Below, in pieces: positions 26,233-36,059 of a stretch of 64,000 bases of DNA; position 1 is the first letter of the stretch; every line of letters starts with the position of its first letter. The notes under the pieces are model-generated. The model saw only the letters and a list, made by a program, of their open reading frames with translations. It was not told where the DNA came from and did not search any database. The stretch spans positions 33,622 through 97,621 of the forward strand of contig RAYY01000016.1 of assembly GCA_003611875.1 (NCBI GenBank), in the 5' to 3' direction. Both the position numbers and the translations under genes were made by a program. The stretch is from a bacterium D16-56 (GTDB taxonomy: Bacteria; Bacillota; Clostridia; Lachnospirales; Lachnospiraceae).

Positions 26233-26343
26233 TCGTAACCTGGACAAGCAGAGCCAAAGCTTTGCCGGCATATGCCCGTTATTTCGGGACATTTTCCTAT
26301 CATTTGGAAAACAGCGGCAGAAAGAGTGGATGAAAGAATCATA

Positions 26344-26749
26344 AAGGACAAAAGAGAAGGACGGGAAATTCTATCGACTGGGTGCGGATGGGGCTATGCT
26401 CAGCGATCAGGAGACAGAAATTGACGGGGTGGAATATAAGATCAATGAGAACGGAGAGGTAGTGGAAGGGAATCCGGTACAGGTGTCTGAGGAGGAACAG
26501 GCAGCCAGGACATTTGCTCAGGGTGTGATTTCCCGGATTATCAATATGGAAGAAATAGGACTGGATCTTTCCCTGGATACCTATGATGAGGGGCTGCATC
26601 TAAATGTCTATGGAGCGGAAAAGCTGTCTGTATGGCTGGGGAAAAGCTGAAGGAGCAGTATGGTTTTACGGATTTCCGGGGACAGTCAAAGCTGGCTGAA
26701 GCTTATGAAAGGCGGCTGCAGCAAAAAAGGAGCAGTAGCTGGAGATAGG
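26344..26749 (+). pseudogene. Remnant: wall-binding repeat fused to SGNH-type C terminus
   Basis: No start codon or ribosome site. The frame opens with KDGKFYRLGADGAML, a wall-binding-repeat piece, and continues through EEQAARTFAQGVI into DTYDEGLHLNVYGAEKLS, typical of the C terminus of SGNH/DltD-like acyltransferase partners. It stops at 26650, but the family-like sequence LKEQYGFTDFRGQSKLAEAYE continues in another frame from 26647, showing a frameshift. Probably a deletion fusion of two former genes. Confidence 0.65.
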
Positions 26750-26750
26750 G

Positions 26751-27037
26751 ATGAGTGCGGATGCTGCCAAAAATGTTCTGGGTAATGAGAAGGAGATGAA
26801 GACCCTGACCAATTGTGCTGATGACGGCGGCAGGGATAAGGCGTATCTTTATCAGGACCTGGAGCTTGTCACCACAAAGGACGGTAAGAGGGAGGTAGTA
26901 AGGGAGATTACGCTAAAGACCAGTGCAGTCAGCACAGAGGAAGGGGTAAAGGCAGGGGATCTTCCGGCTGCCGTGAAAAGGCATATCCGGAGGCAAAGGC
27001 AATGGCAGGCGGAATCGAGAGTATATGGGTTTGGATG
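26751..27037 (+). pseudogene. Lipoprotein C-terminal remnant
   Basis: The fragment SADAAKNVLGNEKE, LELVTTKDGKREVVREITL and AVSTEEGVKAGD resembles the C-terminal repeat domain of clostridial lipoproteins of unknown function. There is no signal peptide or RBS. Near 26975 the expected VKKAYPEAKAM continues in the next frame, indicating a frameshift, and that frame runs straight into the MBOAT remnant. Confidence 0.5.
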
Positions 27038-27675
27038 ATCAGCACGGCGGCGGGATTTGCCGCCGCGTTTTTGCTTGAAAGGGCATGGAGAGGGAGGAGG
27101 GCGGTCATGATTCTGACAGCAGCCTTTCAGATTGGGCTGCTGGCTTATTTTAAATATGCAAATCTGTCCTTTTATACAATCGAAGCCTTTTGTGAGATCA
27201 CGGGCAGAGCCTATGAGTTTGAGCCGGTCAGCCGGGCAGCGGTATTGGGAATTCCCTGTTTCTTTTGAGGGATTGCAGGACGGCAGGGGTGAGGACAGAC
27301 AGGGCTTTCTTTCTGTGGGTCAGAAGATTCAGAACGTTCGTTCTGGTCTCGGTGGGATTTGTGCTGTTTCGGTCGGATTCTCTGACCATGGCCTGGCAGG
27401 TGCTTGCAGGAATGGTGCAGAAAGGACAGCACTCAGAATATGGAGAAGGGGTATTTTATTCGGGAATCGGGACTGCTGATTTTGCGGTGCTGATGATTGG
27501 TCTTGCTGTTTTATTTTTCCTGTCGCTTTGGCGGGAGAATCGCGGGGAAGAAAAGATCATTAAGCGTGATAAGGCGCGGACAGGAATGTGTTTTGTAATT
27601 TTGTTTTTGATTCTTATATTTGGGTGGTATGGGAAAGGGTATGATATGGGGGCGTTTATTTATTCTCAGTTCTGA
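27002..27675 (+). pseudogene. MBOAT-type O-acyltransferase remnant
   Basis: The first part (27002-27268) carries an MBOAT-like N-terminal piece with LLAYFKYANLSFYTIEAF and a trailing LGIPCFF. The second part (about 27265-27675, another frame) matches the end of these proteins: two membrane helices, VGFVLFRSDSLTMAWQVL and a final short helix with IFGWYGKGYDMGAFIYSQF. About 300 central residues, including the catalytic His region, are missing. With the SGNH fragment upstream this is a decayed MBOAT/SGNH cell-surface acetylation pair. Confidence 0.7.
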
Positions 27676-27713
27676 AAAAATAGGAAAGTACCTATGTATT
27701 AGGAGGTGGTAAG

Positions 27714-29786
27714 ATGCTGCTTCAGATTCGGGACGGAAGTGTTTCGGCAGGAAGTAAGCAGGTTTTGACCCATTTCGATTTTGAGATCAGGGGAAATGAA
27801 AAGATTGCAGTGGTAGGAAGAAACGGGGCAGGAAAGACTACGTTTCTGCGCCTTCTTTCCGGAGAGCTAAGGCTGGACCGGGATGATAAGCGGGACGGGC
27901 CGGGGCTTCAGACATCCCGCAGGATTACGGTGGGGATGCTGGGGCAGCAGGTGTTTGAGGATGGGGAAAGGACTGTGGAGGAGGAGCTTTTAAGAGGATG
28001 TCCGGGAGGGGACGGCTTTGAGCGGGAACGGTTTGAGTATGAACGTCAATACCATGTATTATTTACAGGCTTTGGGTTTCACCTGAAGGATAAGAAAAGG
28101 CGGCTGAAGGAATTTTCCGGCGGGGAGCAGACCAGGATCGGTCTTATTGGCCTGCTTCTGCAGAAGCCGGATCTTTTGCTGTTAGATGAACCTACCAATC
28201 ATTTGGATATGGAAATGACAGAGTGGCTGGAGGAATATCTCCAGCAATATGAACATGCAGTGGTAATGGTGTCCCATGACCGTTTTTTTCTTGACCGGAC
28301 GGCAAAGACCGTGTGGGAGTTAGAGGAAGGCAAGGCCATCCGGTATCCGGGAAATTACAGTGAATACCGCCGGGAAAAGAGAAAGCGTATGGCCATAGAG
28401 CAGAAGGCATGGGAGCAGCAGCAAAAGGAGATCGCCCGTCTTCAGGAGGTGATCCGGCGGTTTCAGCATAAGCCCACGAAGGCTTCCTTTGTGCGGGCAA
28501 AGAAAAAGCAGATTGAAAGAATGGAACAGGCAAAGCCGCCGTCACGGCAGGAGCCTGGTCTGATTATGGGGAACATAACTCCCAAGATGGCAGGGGGACG
28601 GCTGGTGTTTGAGGCAGAGCATTTGAAGCTGGGATATGACAGGACGATTCTGGAGCTTTCCCTTCGAATTCGCCGGGGGCAGAAGATCGGGATTCTGGGA
28701 GCCAACGGAGCGGGAAAAAGTACCTTTTTAAAGACTGTGGCAGGAATCCTTCCGGCGCTGGGAGGAAAAATGAGTCTGGGACACCATGTGACAGCAGGGT
28801 ATTTTGACCAAAATTCCGCCAATATCCATTCCGAAAAAAGTGTGCTGGAGCATTTTACGGAGCATTTCCCTGTACTGACCCAAAAAGAAGCAAGGAAAAT
28901 CCTTGGATCCTATCTGTTTGGAGGAAGGGAGGCGGCGAAACGGGTCAATGACTTATCCGGCGGGGAAAGAGCCCGTCTGGTTCTGGCAGAGCTGCTGCAG
29001 GCAGGCCATAATTTCCTGATTCTGGACGAGCCTACCAATCATATGGATATTCCTGCCAAGGAGACTCTGGAATCGGCTTTTCGGGCGTATGAGGGGACGA
29101 TTCTCTTTGTGTCTCATGACCGGTATTTTATCCGACAGGTGGCAGAATCCATTTTGATCTTTGAGGACGGGAGGGCGTATTATCATCCTTTTGGATATGA
29201 ACATTACCTGGAGCGGATAAAAAAATACAGGCAGGGAGCAGGAAAAGACAGGAAAGTCTTGACACCGGAAGAAGGGAAAGAAGGCAGGGAGATATCCTGC
29301 CGGATGTCAGCGGAGGACCAGGCGCTGATTGCGTCGCTGAGGAGTGTGCCCCGAGGGGAGCGTCATAGGCTGCGTGAGGCTTCAGAGGAGGAAATCTATG
29401 AGGACTGGCGCATGAAGCCGGCAAGAGAGAAGATGGTGAAGGCGGGGGAGGAATATGAGGAGAGGGTCAGGCAGGCCAGGGAGCTTTTGCGGCAGTGGCA
29501 GGAATCGGAGGAGTTCTGGAGAGAAGCAGGGGATGAGGATGGCTTGAGGGAAGAAAGGAGGAATGGGGGAAGACAGGGCGGAGAGGCTTTGGAGCTGAAG
29601 ACAAAACAGGGAGCAGAGAAGGAGGGAGTGCATCCGGACAGAGAGGAGGACGGAGGGAAGGAACCGAATCAGGGGATTTGCAGGAAGGGGATGGAGGTGT
29701 ATGAAAGGGCGCTGACGGAAGCAGAGGACGCCTGGAGGGAGTGGCATGAAAGGTGCCTGGAGTGGTATGGGCAGAGCCTGGAATGA
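27714..29786 (+). CDS. ABC-F family ATPase
   Basis: 690 residues, two ABC domains without membrane segments. Domain 1: Walker A GRNGAGKT (about 36-43), signature FSGGEQTR, Walker B LLLLDEPTNHLD. Domain 2: GANGAGKS, LSGGERAR, FLILDEPTNHMD. Between them lies the Lys/Arg-rich ABC-F linker (about 215-275). A charged C-terminal extension (about 520-690) is longer than in housekeeping members. ABC-F proteins act on the ribosome exit site; some confer antibiotic resistance and others adjust translation. The two cannot be separated here. AGGAGGTGG precedes the ATG. Confidence 0.9.
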   Translation: MLLQIRDGSVSAGSKQVLTHFDFEIRGNEKIAVVGRNGAGKTTFLRLLSGELRLDRDDKRDGPGLQTSRRITVGMLGQQVFEDGERTVEEELLRGCPGGDGFERERFEYERQYHVLFTGFGFHLKDKKRRLKEFSGGEQTRIGLIGLLLQKPDLLLLDEPTNHLDMEMTEWLEEYLQQYEHAVVMVSHDRFFLDRTAKTVWELEEGKAIRYPGNYSEYRREKRKRMAIEQKAWEQQQKEIARLQEVIRRFQHKPTKASFVRAKKKQIERMEQAKPPSRQEPGLIMGNITPKMAGGRLVFEAEHLKLGYDRTILELSLRIRRGQKIGILGANGAGKSTFLKTVAGILPALGGKMSLGHHVTAGYFDQNSANIHSEKSVLEHFTEHFPVLTQKEARKILGSYLFGGREAAKRVNDLSGGERARLVLAELLQAGHNFLILDEPTNHMDIPAKETLESAFRAYEGTILFVSHDRYFIRQVAESILIFEDGRAYYHPFGYEHYLERIKKYRQGAGKDRKVLTPEEGKEGREISCRMSAEDQALIASLRSVPRGERHRLREASEEEIYEDWRMKPAREKMVKAGEEYEERVRQARELLRQWQESEEFWREAGDEDGLREERRNGGRQGGEALELKTKQGAEKEGVHPDREEDGGKEPNQGICRKGMEVYERALTEAEDAWREWHERCLEWYGQSLE

Positions 29787-29798
29787 GGCAGAAGATCT

Positions 29799-29826
29799 TT
29801 ACACTTTTTCTGTGGTTTGTTATACT
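29799..29826 (+). promoter_or_regulatory. Putative promoter after ABC-F gene
   Basis: TTACAC (29799-29804), 16 bases, TATACT (29821-29826). It lies 21 bases before a short reading frame with a good ribosome site. Confidence 0.45.
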
Positions 29827-29846
29827 TATGTTGTGAGGAGCTGTAA

Positions 29847-30011
29847 ATGGATAGGAAAGAAGGTGTCTTTATCCTTTCCTCTGTCAGAGAAAAATGGATT
29901 ATTGGGAAGAATGCGTGTAATGGCGGCAGCCAGGTCTCCTGTGGCCGGAGGGGATTTGAAACGGCAGATCGGCGGTTTGGTATAAAAAAACAGTTGAAAA
30001 TTAAATATTGA
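29847..30011 (+). CDS. Putative small basic protein, 54 aa
   Basis: ATG at 29847 lies six bases after AGGAG (29836-29840) and 21 bases after a plausible promoter. The product starts MDRKEGVFILSSVREKWIIG, has two Cys (NACNGG, VSCGRR) and ends in a basic tail (GIKKQLKIKY). No family recognised. The GC-rich middle and the stop lying just before the dpp promoter's -10 make chance possible. Only the combination of promoter, RBS and open frame supports it. Confidence 0.3.
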   Translation: MDRKEGVFILSSVREKWIIGKNACNGGSQVSCGRRGFETADRRFGIKKQLKIKY

Positions 30012-30022
30012 TGTGGTATTAT
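29994..30022 (+). promoter_or_regulatory. Promoter of the dipeptide-type ABC operon
   Basis: TTGAAA (29994-29999), 17-base spacer, TATTAT (30017-30022). RNA would begin near 30029, leaving a 150-base leader that contains a terminator hairpin. Confidence 0.7.
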
Positions 30023-30069
30023 TTGGACATTAAGGCTACGCTCCGGCTATAGACTACAAATGTGCGCGA

Positions 30070-30107
30070 TGGTGCAAAACCCTGGGTGGAATTGCACCGT
30101 TTTTTTA
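30070..30107 (+). terminator. Terminator hairpin in the operon leader
   Basis: GGTGCAA (30071-30077) pairs with TTGCACC (30092-30098), then GTTTTTTT. It lies between the promoter at 29994 and the binding-protein gene, so it looks like an attenuator rather than the end of the upstream gene. Confidence 0.65.
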
Positions 30108-30180
30108 AATAATCAGGAATTTAAGCAAGGCTGTACCAGCTTATATGAGGGGCATTACCTTAAAATGAGGAGGAAAGATT

Positions 30181-31866
30181 ATGAAAAGAAAATTAAGTTT
30201 GATTCTGGCCGGCACACTGGCATTCGGGCTGGCGCTGACAGGCTGCGGGGGCGGCGCTTCGCAGGGGAATGAAGCAGGCGGTGAAAGCTCTGCCTCGGCG
30301 TCAGGAGCCGGAGAGACATCAGGCAGCGCCGGGACGGCTTCCGGCACGGATACAGCGGGATTTATGATGGATGTGCTCAATGCGGATATTCAGACGGCAG
30401 ACGTGCAGAAGACCTCAAAGGATTACACGGTTCCTACGAATATTTATGATCGTCTGGTTGAGATTGAGGTGGATGATCAGGGCGCTTCCAAGATTGTGCC
30501 CAGTTTGGCAGAAAACTGGGATATTTCGGGAGACGGTCTGGAATATACCTTCCATCTGCGGCAGGGGGTCAAGTTCCAGAATGGCAATGATTTTACGGCG
30601 GAGGATGTGTCTTACACCTTTAACCGGCTTCTGACCGTGGAGGGCGGTGTGAATACAGAGCTTTTGGACCAGGTTAAGGGAGCTGCGGAGCTGATTGAGG
30701 GCAGCGCCGATACTCTGGAAGGCGTAGAGGTAGTGGATGATTATACTGTCAAGGTTACGCTGAAGGAGCCGTTTGCAGCGTTTTTATCCTGTCTGACAGC
30801 GCCGGGGCTTTCCATTTATGACAGTGAGGCTACCGAGGCGGCGGGAGACCAGTTCGGAATGGATCCGGCTGTGACAGTGGGTACAGGACCTTTTAAGTTC
30901 GTTGGCTGGACGTTTAATGATCAGCTGGTGCTGGAGCGGAACGAGGACTACTGGAGGGGCGCTCCCCAGCTGCCGGGGGTGGTCATCAAGATTATTCCGG
31001 ATACAGAGACCCAGACCATGATGTTTGAGAATGGGGAATTGGACCTTTTGGATCTGGATTTTGTCACCGATGCGGCAGACCGCTTTTTAGAGACCTATCC
31101 GGATCAGATCGTACAGGGACCCAGGGTGGGAATCACATACTTTACCATGAACTTTAATATAGAACCGTTCCAGGAGGTTAAGGTCCGCCGGGCAGTGCAG
31201 ATGGCTATTGACCGTCAGGCTATATTGGATGCTTTGTATGGCGGGAGAGGACAGGTGGAGCATGGGATCTATCCCTTTGGCCTGATCGGATTTCATGACG
31301 GAAAGAGCAAGATCAGCTATGACCCGGAGGGGGCAAAGGCCCTTCTTGAGGAGGCTGGCTATGGTTCCGGCTTTACCATGGAGCTGGCGGCAGATGCTTC
31401 CGCTTCGGATACTGTGACCATGGCTTTAGAGATCATCAAGGAGCAGCTTGCCGCTGTGGGGATCCAAGCAGAGATTAAGAATTATGATGAATCTACCTGG
31501 CTGGAGACCAGAAAGGCAGGGGAGCTGGGTTCCTTTATGTCTACCTGGACGGCAGATTTTAACGACCCGGAGAACTTTATCTATACCTTCTTTGGGAATG
31601 AAGAAAAGACCAGGATCCGTTCCATCAATTATCCGGATACGGCAGTGATGAGCCGTGTCAGCAAAGCAAGGGGCATTGTAAATGAGGATGAGAGACTGGC
31701 AGAGTATCAGGCCCTGGAGGAAAAGCTGATTCATGAGGATGCGGCCTGGGTACCCATGTATTCCCGGATGCATCTGTGGGCAGTAAGCGAGCGGGTGCAG
31801 AACTTTAAGCCGGTGTGGAGCGGAGTCAGCGACCGGATGTACTATGGAGTTTCGCTTAGTGAATAG
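30181..31866 (+). CDS. Peptide ABC transporter substrate-binding lipoprotein
   Basis: 561 residues, family 5 solute-binding protein (OppA/DppA type). The lipobox is LTGC (Cys22), followed by a Gly/Ser-rich linker of about 45 residues. The fold is recognised by YDRLVEIEVDDQGASKIVPSL, the YTFHLRQGVKFQNG block and VRRAVQMAIDRQAI. It delivers peptides (or nickel/opines in relatives) to the DppBC channel. AGGAGGAAAG precedes the ATG. An intrinsic terminator separates it from dppB, which would give more receptor than membrane subunits. Confidence 0.92.
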   Translation: MKRKLSLILAGTLAFGLALTGCGGGASQGNEAGGESSASASGAGETSGSAGTASGTDTAGFMMDVLNADIQTADVQKTSKDYTVPTNIYDRLVEIEVDDQGASKIVPSLAENWDISGDGLEYTFHLRQGVKFQNGNDFTAEDVSYTFNRLLTVEGGVNTELLDQVKGAAELIEGSADTLEGVEVVDDYTVKVTLKEPFAAFLSCLTAPGLSIYDSEATEAAGDQFGMDPAVTVGTGPFKFVGWTFNDQLVLERNEDYWRGAPQLPGVVIKIIPDTETQTMMFENGELDLLDLDFVTDAADRFLETYPDQIVQGPRVGITYFTMNFNIEPFQEVKVRRAVQMAIDRQAILDALYGGRGQVEHGIYPFGLIGFHDGKSKISYDPEGAKALLEEAGYGSGFTMELAADASASDTVTMALEIIKEQLAAVGIQAEIKNYDESTWLETRKAGELGSFMSTWTADFNDPENFIYTFFGNEEKTRIRSINYPDTAVMSRVSKARGIVNEDERLAEYQALEEKLIHEDAAWVPMYSRMHLWAVSERVQNFKPVWSGVSDRMYYGVSLSE

Positions 31867-31917
31867 ATTCTGCTGGTGAAAAGGGCCGGGTGAAGAAAAC
31901 GGTAAATCATAAGGAAT

Positions 31918-31953
31918 GCCGCAGAATGGAGAAATCTGTTTTGCGGCTTTTTT
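31918..31953 (+). terminator. Intra-operon terminator
   Basis: GCCGCA (31918-31923) pairs with TGCGGC (31942-31947), followed by TTTTTT. It probably allows partial read-through from the receptor gene into dppB. Confidence 0.75.
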
Positions 31954-32003
31954 GTCAGATCGTTTATCCGTAGCACAAAAATGGAGAGGGGAGATTATTT
32001 TTC

Positions 32004-32927
32004 GTGTTGAACAAAGTACTAAAGCGTATTGTGATTTCAATCCCGGTGTTGATCGGTGTGGTGCTAGCCATATTTATCATGCTGCGGATCGTGCCGGGGG
32101 ATCCGGTTACGACCATGATGGGAGAGCATGTGAATCCTGCGGTGATTGAGAAGATCAGCCGGGAGATGGGGCTGGATCAGCCCATGATCGTCCAGTTTTT
32201 TAAGTATGTATTCAATGCATTGAGAGGGGATTTCGGCACCTCTTACCGGCTGAACCGGAATGTGACCCAGATAATCCTGGATGCATTTCCCAATACGGTA
32301 AAGCTGTCGCTGATGGCAGCCGCTGTGGCGTGGCTGATTGGGATCGTGGCGGGAATCGTGGCTGCCGTCCGTCAGAATAAGCTGCTGGATCGGATGTTCA
32401 TGGGATGCGCCCTGATGGGGGTGTCCATGCCGGTTTTTATGACAGCCTTGATTCTTCAGTATGTGTTTGCCTTTAAGCTGAAATGGTTTCCTGTGTCAGG
32501 GTATGATTCCTGGAAGGCCATGGTGCTGCCGGCCATTGCCCTGGGCTGGAACTCAGCAGGAAGCATTGCGCGGATGACCCGTTCCAATCTGGTGGAGGTG
32601 ATGCAGAATGATTTCATCCGGACAGCCCGGGCAAAGGGACTGCGGGAAAAGGGCGTGATTATCCGGCATGCTTTAAAGAATGCCATGCTGCCGGTGGTCA
32701 CAATGATGGCGCTGCAGTTTTCCAGTATGCTTTCCGGGGCAGTACTGACAGAGAGCGTGTTCGGCGTACCGGGAATCGGCAGGCTGGCGGTTAATGGCAT
32801 TGAAACCCGGGATATGCCGCTTTTGCAGGGGACGGTGGTGTTTACTACCATTTTGATTATTATCGGAAATCTGATTGCCGACCTGCTTTATAATGTGCTG
32901 GATCCCAGAATCCGGGAGGGTGCGTAG
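32004..32927 (+). CDS. dppB: Dipeptide-type ABC permease DppB
   Basis: 307 residues with six membrane helices; N-terminal MLRIVPGDPVTTMMGE and the EAA region FIRTARAKGLREKGVIIRHALKNAMLPV are typical of DppB/OppB. The start is GTG, ten bases after GGGGAG. It forms the channel with DppC. The stop lies one base before the dppC ATG. Confidence 0.92.
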   Translation: MLNKVLKRIVISIPVLIGVVLAIFIMLRIVPGDPVTTMMGEHVNPAVIEKISREMGLDQPMIVQFFKYVFNALRGDFGTSYRLNRNVTQIILDAFPNTVKLSLMAAAVAWLIGIVAGIVAAVRQNKLLDRMFMGCALMGVSMPVFMTALILQYVFAFKLKWFPVSGYDSWKAMVLPAIALGWNSAGSIARMTRSNLVEVMQNDFIRTARAKGLREKGVIIRHALKNAMLPVVTMMALQFSSMLSGAVLTESVFGVPGIGRLAVNGIETRDMPLLQGTVVFTTILIIIGNLIADLLYNVLDPRIREGA

Positions 32928-32928
32928 A

Positions 32929-33891
32929 ATGGAGAAAACCATGACAGAGGATAAGAATCAAGTTGTTGGCAGTGAGGCTATGGACGGGCAAAGGGACAAA
33001 GAGCACATCCGTGAGGATTTGGAGCTTTCGGCACAATTAGGAGAGTCAGACAGCTGGGAGGATAAGCTGAAAACCATGGTGCGTCAGAATAAGCTGGCGG
33101 CATTTTCGGCAGTGATCTTGTTTCTGATTTTCTTGGCAGCGGTGTTTGCCCCCGTGGTGGCGCCCTATGATCATTTGGCACAGAGCCTGACTGACCGGCT
33201 CCAGGACCCCAGTGCGGCACATCTGCTGGGTACCGACGAGCTGGGAAGGGATGTGCTGAGCCGGATCATCTATGGGGCAAGGATATCCCTGACCATTGGT
33301 TTGGTGCCGACCCTGATTTCCATGGCGATCGGGACGGTACTGGGGCTTTGCGCCGGGTTTTACGGAGGAAAGGTGGATTTTATCATTATGCGCCTGGCGG
33401 ATGTGATGCTGGCGTTCCCATCGCTATTGCTGGCAATGGTGGTTATGTATACCATGGGAGGCGGGCTGATCAATATTTTTATTGCTTTAAGTCTGGTAAA
33501 CTGGGCAGGGACAGCCAGAATTGTCCGGTCCCAGACCTTATCCCTGAAGGAAAAGGAATTTGTAGAGGCGGCCAGGTCCATCGGAGTGAAGAAATGGACC
33601 ATTATGTTCCGGCACATTCTGCCCAATTGTCTGCCCTCCTTGATTGTGCTGTTTACCTTGAATATTCCGTCAGCCATTCTGTCGGAGGCATCTCTAAGCT
33701 TTTTGGGAATCGGCGCCCAGCCGCCGTCAGCAAGCTGGGGGCTGATGGCAGTACGAGGGAAAAAGTATTTGTTTTCAGAGCCGTGGCTGTCCATTGCCCC
33801 CAGTGCGGCAATTATGATCGTGGTGATGGCATTTAACTTTTTGGGCGACGGTCTGCGGGACGTGCTGGATCCGTACCTGAAAGAGCAGTAG
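32929..33891 (+). CDS. dppC: Dipeptide-type ABC permease DppC
   Basis: 320 residues. It has the long cytosolic N terminus (about 55 residues, acidic) usual for DppC/OppC, then six helices, HLLGTDELGRDVLSRIIYGARISL after the first helix, and the EAA loop FVEAARSIGVKKWTIMFRHILPN. ATG 32929 uses GGGAGGG inside the end of dppB; ATG 32941 is a possible alternative. Confidence 0.92.
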   Translation: MEKTMTEDKNQVVGSEAMDGQRDKEHIREDLELSAQLGESDSWEDKLKTMVRQNKLAAFSAVILFLIFLAAVFAPVVAPYDHLAQSLTDRLQDPSAAHLLGTDELGRDVLSRIIYGARISLTIGLVPTLISMAIGTVLGLCAGFYGGKVDFIIMRLADVMLAFPSLLLAMVVMYTMGGGLINIFIALSLVNWAGTARIVRSQTLSLKEKEFVEAARSIGVKKWTIMFRHILPNCLPSLIVLFTLNIPSAILSEASLSFLGIGAQPPSASWGLMAVRGKKYLFSEPWLSIAPSAAIMIVVMAFNFLGDGLRDVLDPYLKEQ

Positions 33892-33910
33892 GAGGAAGGC
33901 AGGGAAAAGG

Positions 33911-34897
33911 ATGAGCGAATCGATTGTTTTGGAAATTAGAGATCTTCGATCCCATTTTTTTACGGCAAAGGGCCAGGTTCCGGCCGTGGATGGGGTCAGC
34001 ATCCAGGTTCCGGCAGGGAAGATCATCGGAATCGTGGGAGAATCCGGCTGTGGAAAGAGCATGACCTTTATGTCGGTCATGGGACTTCTGCGGTATCCAG
34101 GAAAGGTGGTGGGGGGAACCATTTTCTTAGACGGACGGGATATTACCCATTTAAAACCCAAAGAGCTTTCCAAGGTGCGGGGAAATGAGATTTCCATGAT
34201 CTTTCAGGAGCCTATGACTTCCTTAAATCCAGTATACCCGGTGGGAAAGCAGGTCAGGGAGGCCATTCTGCTGCACCAGAAGGTTTCAAAGAAGGAGGCC
34301 AGGGAGCGTGTGCTGGACATTTTCCGGGCAGTAGGCATTTCCGAGCCGGAAAAGCGGTATTACAGCTATCCCCATCAGCTTTCCGGAGGACTGCGCCAGA
34401 GGGTGATGATCGGCATGGCCATGGTGTGCCGCCCTAAGGTGATGATTGCCGACGAGCCTACCACTGCATTGGATGTGACCATTGAAGCTCAGATACTGCG
34501 GCTGATGCAAAGGCTGTGCAGGGAACAGGGCACGTCCATTATTCTCATTACCCACAATATGGGGGTGGTGGCAGAGGTCTGTGATTATGTCTATGTAATG
34601 TATGCAGGAAAGGTGATGGAGCAGGCAGAGACCTTTGCGTTGTTTGAGAGAACCAGCCACCCCTATACTCAGGGGCTTTTGCGGTCCATTCCCAAGCTGG
34701 ATGAGAAGGCAAAGCGGCTTTATACCATTGAGGGCGTGGTGCCGAATCTGCTGCATCTGCCCAAGGGCTGCAGTTTTTGTACCCGGTGTGGCCAGGCCAG
34801 GGAGCGGTGCTTTTCAGAAAGGCCAAAGCTGTATGAAACAGAGGACGGCCATGGAGTCCGCTGTTTTGCATATGAGAGGGAAGGGGTGTTTGTATGA
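33911..34897 (+). CDS. dppD: Dipeptide-type ABC ATPase DppD
   Basis: 328 residues. Walker A GESGCGKS (residues about 42-49), signature LSGGLRQR, Walker [14 protein letters not shown]-loop LITHNM. The C-terminal oligopeptide-transporter domain with Cys residues ([14 protein letters not shown]) may bind an Fe-S cluster or metal as in other DppD proteins. Overlaps dppF by four bases (ATGA). Confidence 0.93.
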   Translation: MSESIVLEIRDLRSHFFTAKGQVPAVDGVSIQVPAGKIIGIVGESGCGKSMTFMSVMGLLRYPGKVVGGTIFLDGRDITHLKPKELSKVRGNEISMIFQEPMTSLNPVYPVGKQVREAILLHQKVSKKEARERVLDIFRAVGISEPEKRYYSYPHQLSGGLRQRVMIGMAMVCRPKVMIADEPTTALDVTIEAQILRLMQRLCREQGTSIILITHNMGVVAEVCDYVYVMYAGKVMEQAETFALFERTSHPYTQGLLRSIPKLDEKAKRLYTIEGVVPNLLHLPKGCSFCTRCGQARERCFSERPKLYETEDGHGVRCFAYEREGVFV

Positions 34898-35976
34898 GTG
34901 ACGGGATGATGAAGGATAAAAAGGCTGAGGACGGAGGACAGGAAAAGAAAATGGGGGAAGGCAGGGCGCAGACAGAGAAAATGGGGGTGGATGCAAGAAG
35001 AGTCGAAGAAAAGCGGCAGGTGCTTCTTCATGCAAGGAATCTGGTAAAGGAGTTTCCGGCAGGGGGAACCAGGAAAAACCCACAGGTGGTTCACGCAGTT
35101 ACCAATGTAAATTTGGAGATCTATCAAGGGGAAACCCTTGCCCTGGTAGGAGAGTCCGGCTGTGGAAAAAGCACCCTGGGACGGGTTTTGATCCGGCTTT
35201 TAGAGCCTACGGCAGGAGAAATCCATTATGAGGGGGAGAATATTGTGGGCATGGGGGAAGCCGATTTTGCCCGATTAAGGCGGCAGATGCAGATTATTTT
35301 CCAGGATCCTTATGCGTCCTTAAATCCCAGGATGAGTGTAAAGGAAATTATCGGAGAGCCGCTGATTACTTACGGAATGAAGGATAAGGGAGAGCTGGAG
35401 GCCAAGGTGAGGGAGCTGATGGGGGAGGTGGGCATTGCCCAGGAATTTTATAACCGGTATCCGCACCAGTTTTCCGGCGGGCAGCGCCAGCGGATCGGCA
35501 TTGCCCGGGCCATTGCCCTGAATCCTAAGCTGATTATCTGCGACGAGCCGGTGTCAGCTCTGGATGTGTCCATTCAGTCTCAGGTGCTGAATCTTTTAAA
35601 GGATCTGCAGGAACGGTATGGGCTGACTTACTTGTTTATTTCTCATGATTTAAGCGTGGTTAAGTTTATTGCGGATCGGGTGTGCGTGATGTTTCTCGGA
35701 ATGATCTGTGAGATCGGAGATACAGACAGTCTGTATGAACAGCCGCTTCATCCCTATACCCGGTTTCTTTTAAATGCCATACCCAAGGCGGACCCAAAGC
35801 TGCGCAGCCAGGAAAAGGAGCTTCTGACAGGGGAGATCCCCTCGCCGGTGAATCCGCCGTCAGGCTGCCGGTTTCACACCAGGTGTCCTTATGCCGAAGA
35901 TATCTGCCGTCAGAAGGCGCCGGAGGGAAGGATGGCAGGGGAGAGACAGGTGTTCTGCCATTTTCCGTTGGGGTGA
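34894..35976 (+). CDS. dppF: Dipeptide-type ABC ATPase DppF
   Basis: 360 residues. A charged N-terminal extension of about 45 residues precedes [15 protein letters not shown]. Walker A GESGCGKS, signature [14 protein letters not shown], Walker [14 protein letters not shown]-loop FISHDL; C-terminal [16 protein letters not shown] with three Cys. It heterodimerises with DppD. Last gene of the transporter operon. Confidence 0.93.
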   Translation: MSDGMMKDKKAEDGGQEKKMGEGRAQTEKMGVDARRVEEKRQVLLHARNLVKEFPAGGTRKNPQVVHAVTNVNLEIYQGETLALVGESGCGKSTLGRVLIRLLEPTAGEIHYEGENIVGMGEADFARLRRQMQIIFQDPYASLNPRMSVKEIIGEPLITYGMKDKGELEAKVRELMGEVGIAQEFYNRYPHQFSGGQRQRIGIARAIALNPKLIICDEPVSALDVSIQSQVLNLLKDLQERYGLTYLFISHDLSVVKFIADRVCVMFLGMICEIGDTDSLYEQPLHPYTRFLLNAIPKADPKLRSQEKELLTGEIPSPVNPPSGCRFHTRCPYAEDICRQKAPEGRMAGERQVFCHFPLG

Positions 35977-36059
35977 GAATAAGAAATACTTTGGGAAAAG
36001 GCATCAGGAATATTCGGGCATAATAGGAGAAAGCTTGAAAAGGCTGGAAGGGGATTGAA

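Noticed and set aside
27714..29786. Calling the ABC-F gene an antibiotic resistance gene
   Set aside because: Housekeeping and resistance ABC-F proteins cannot be told apart from the motifs visible here.
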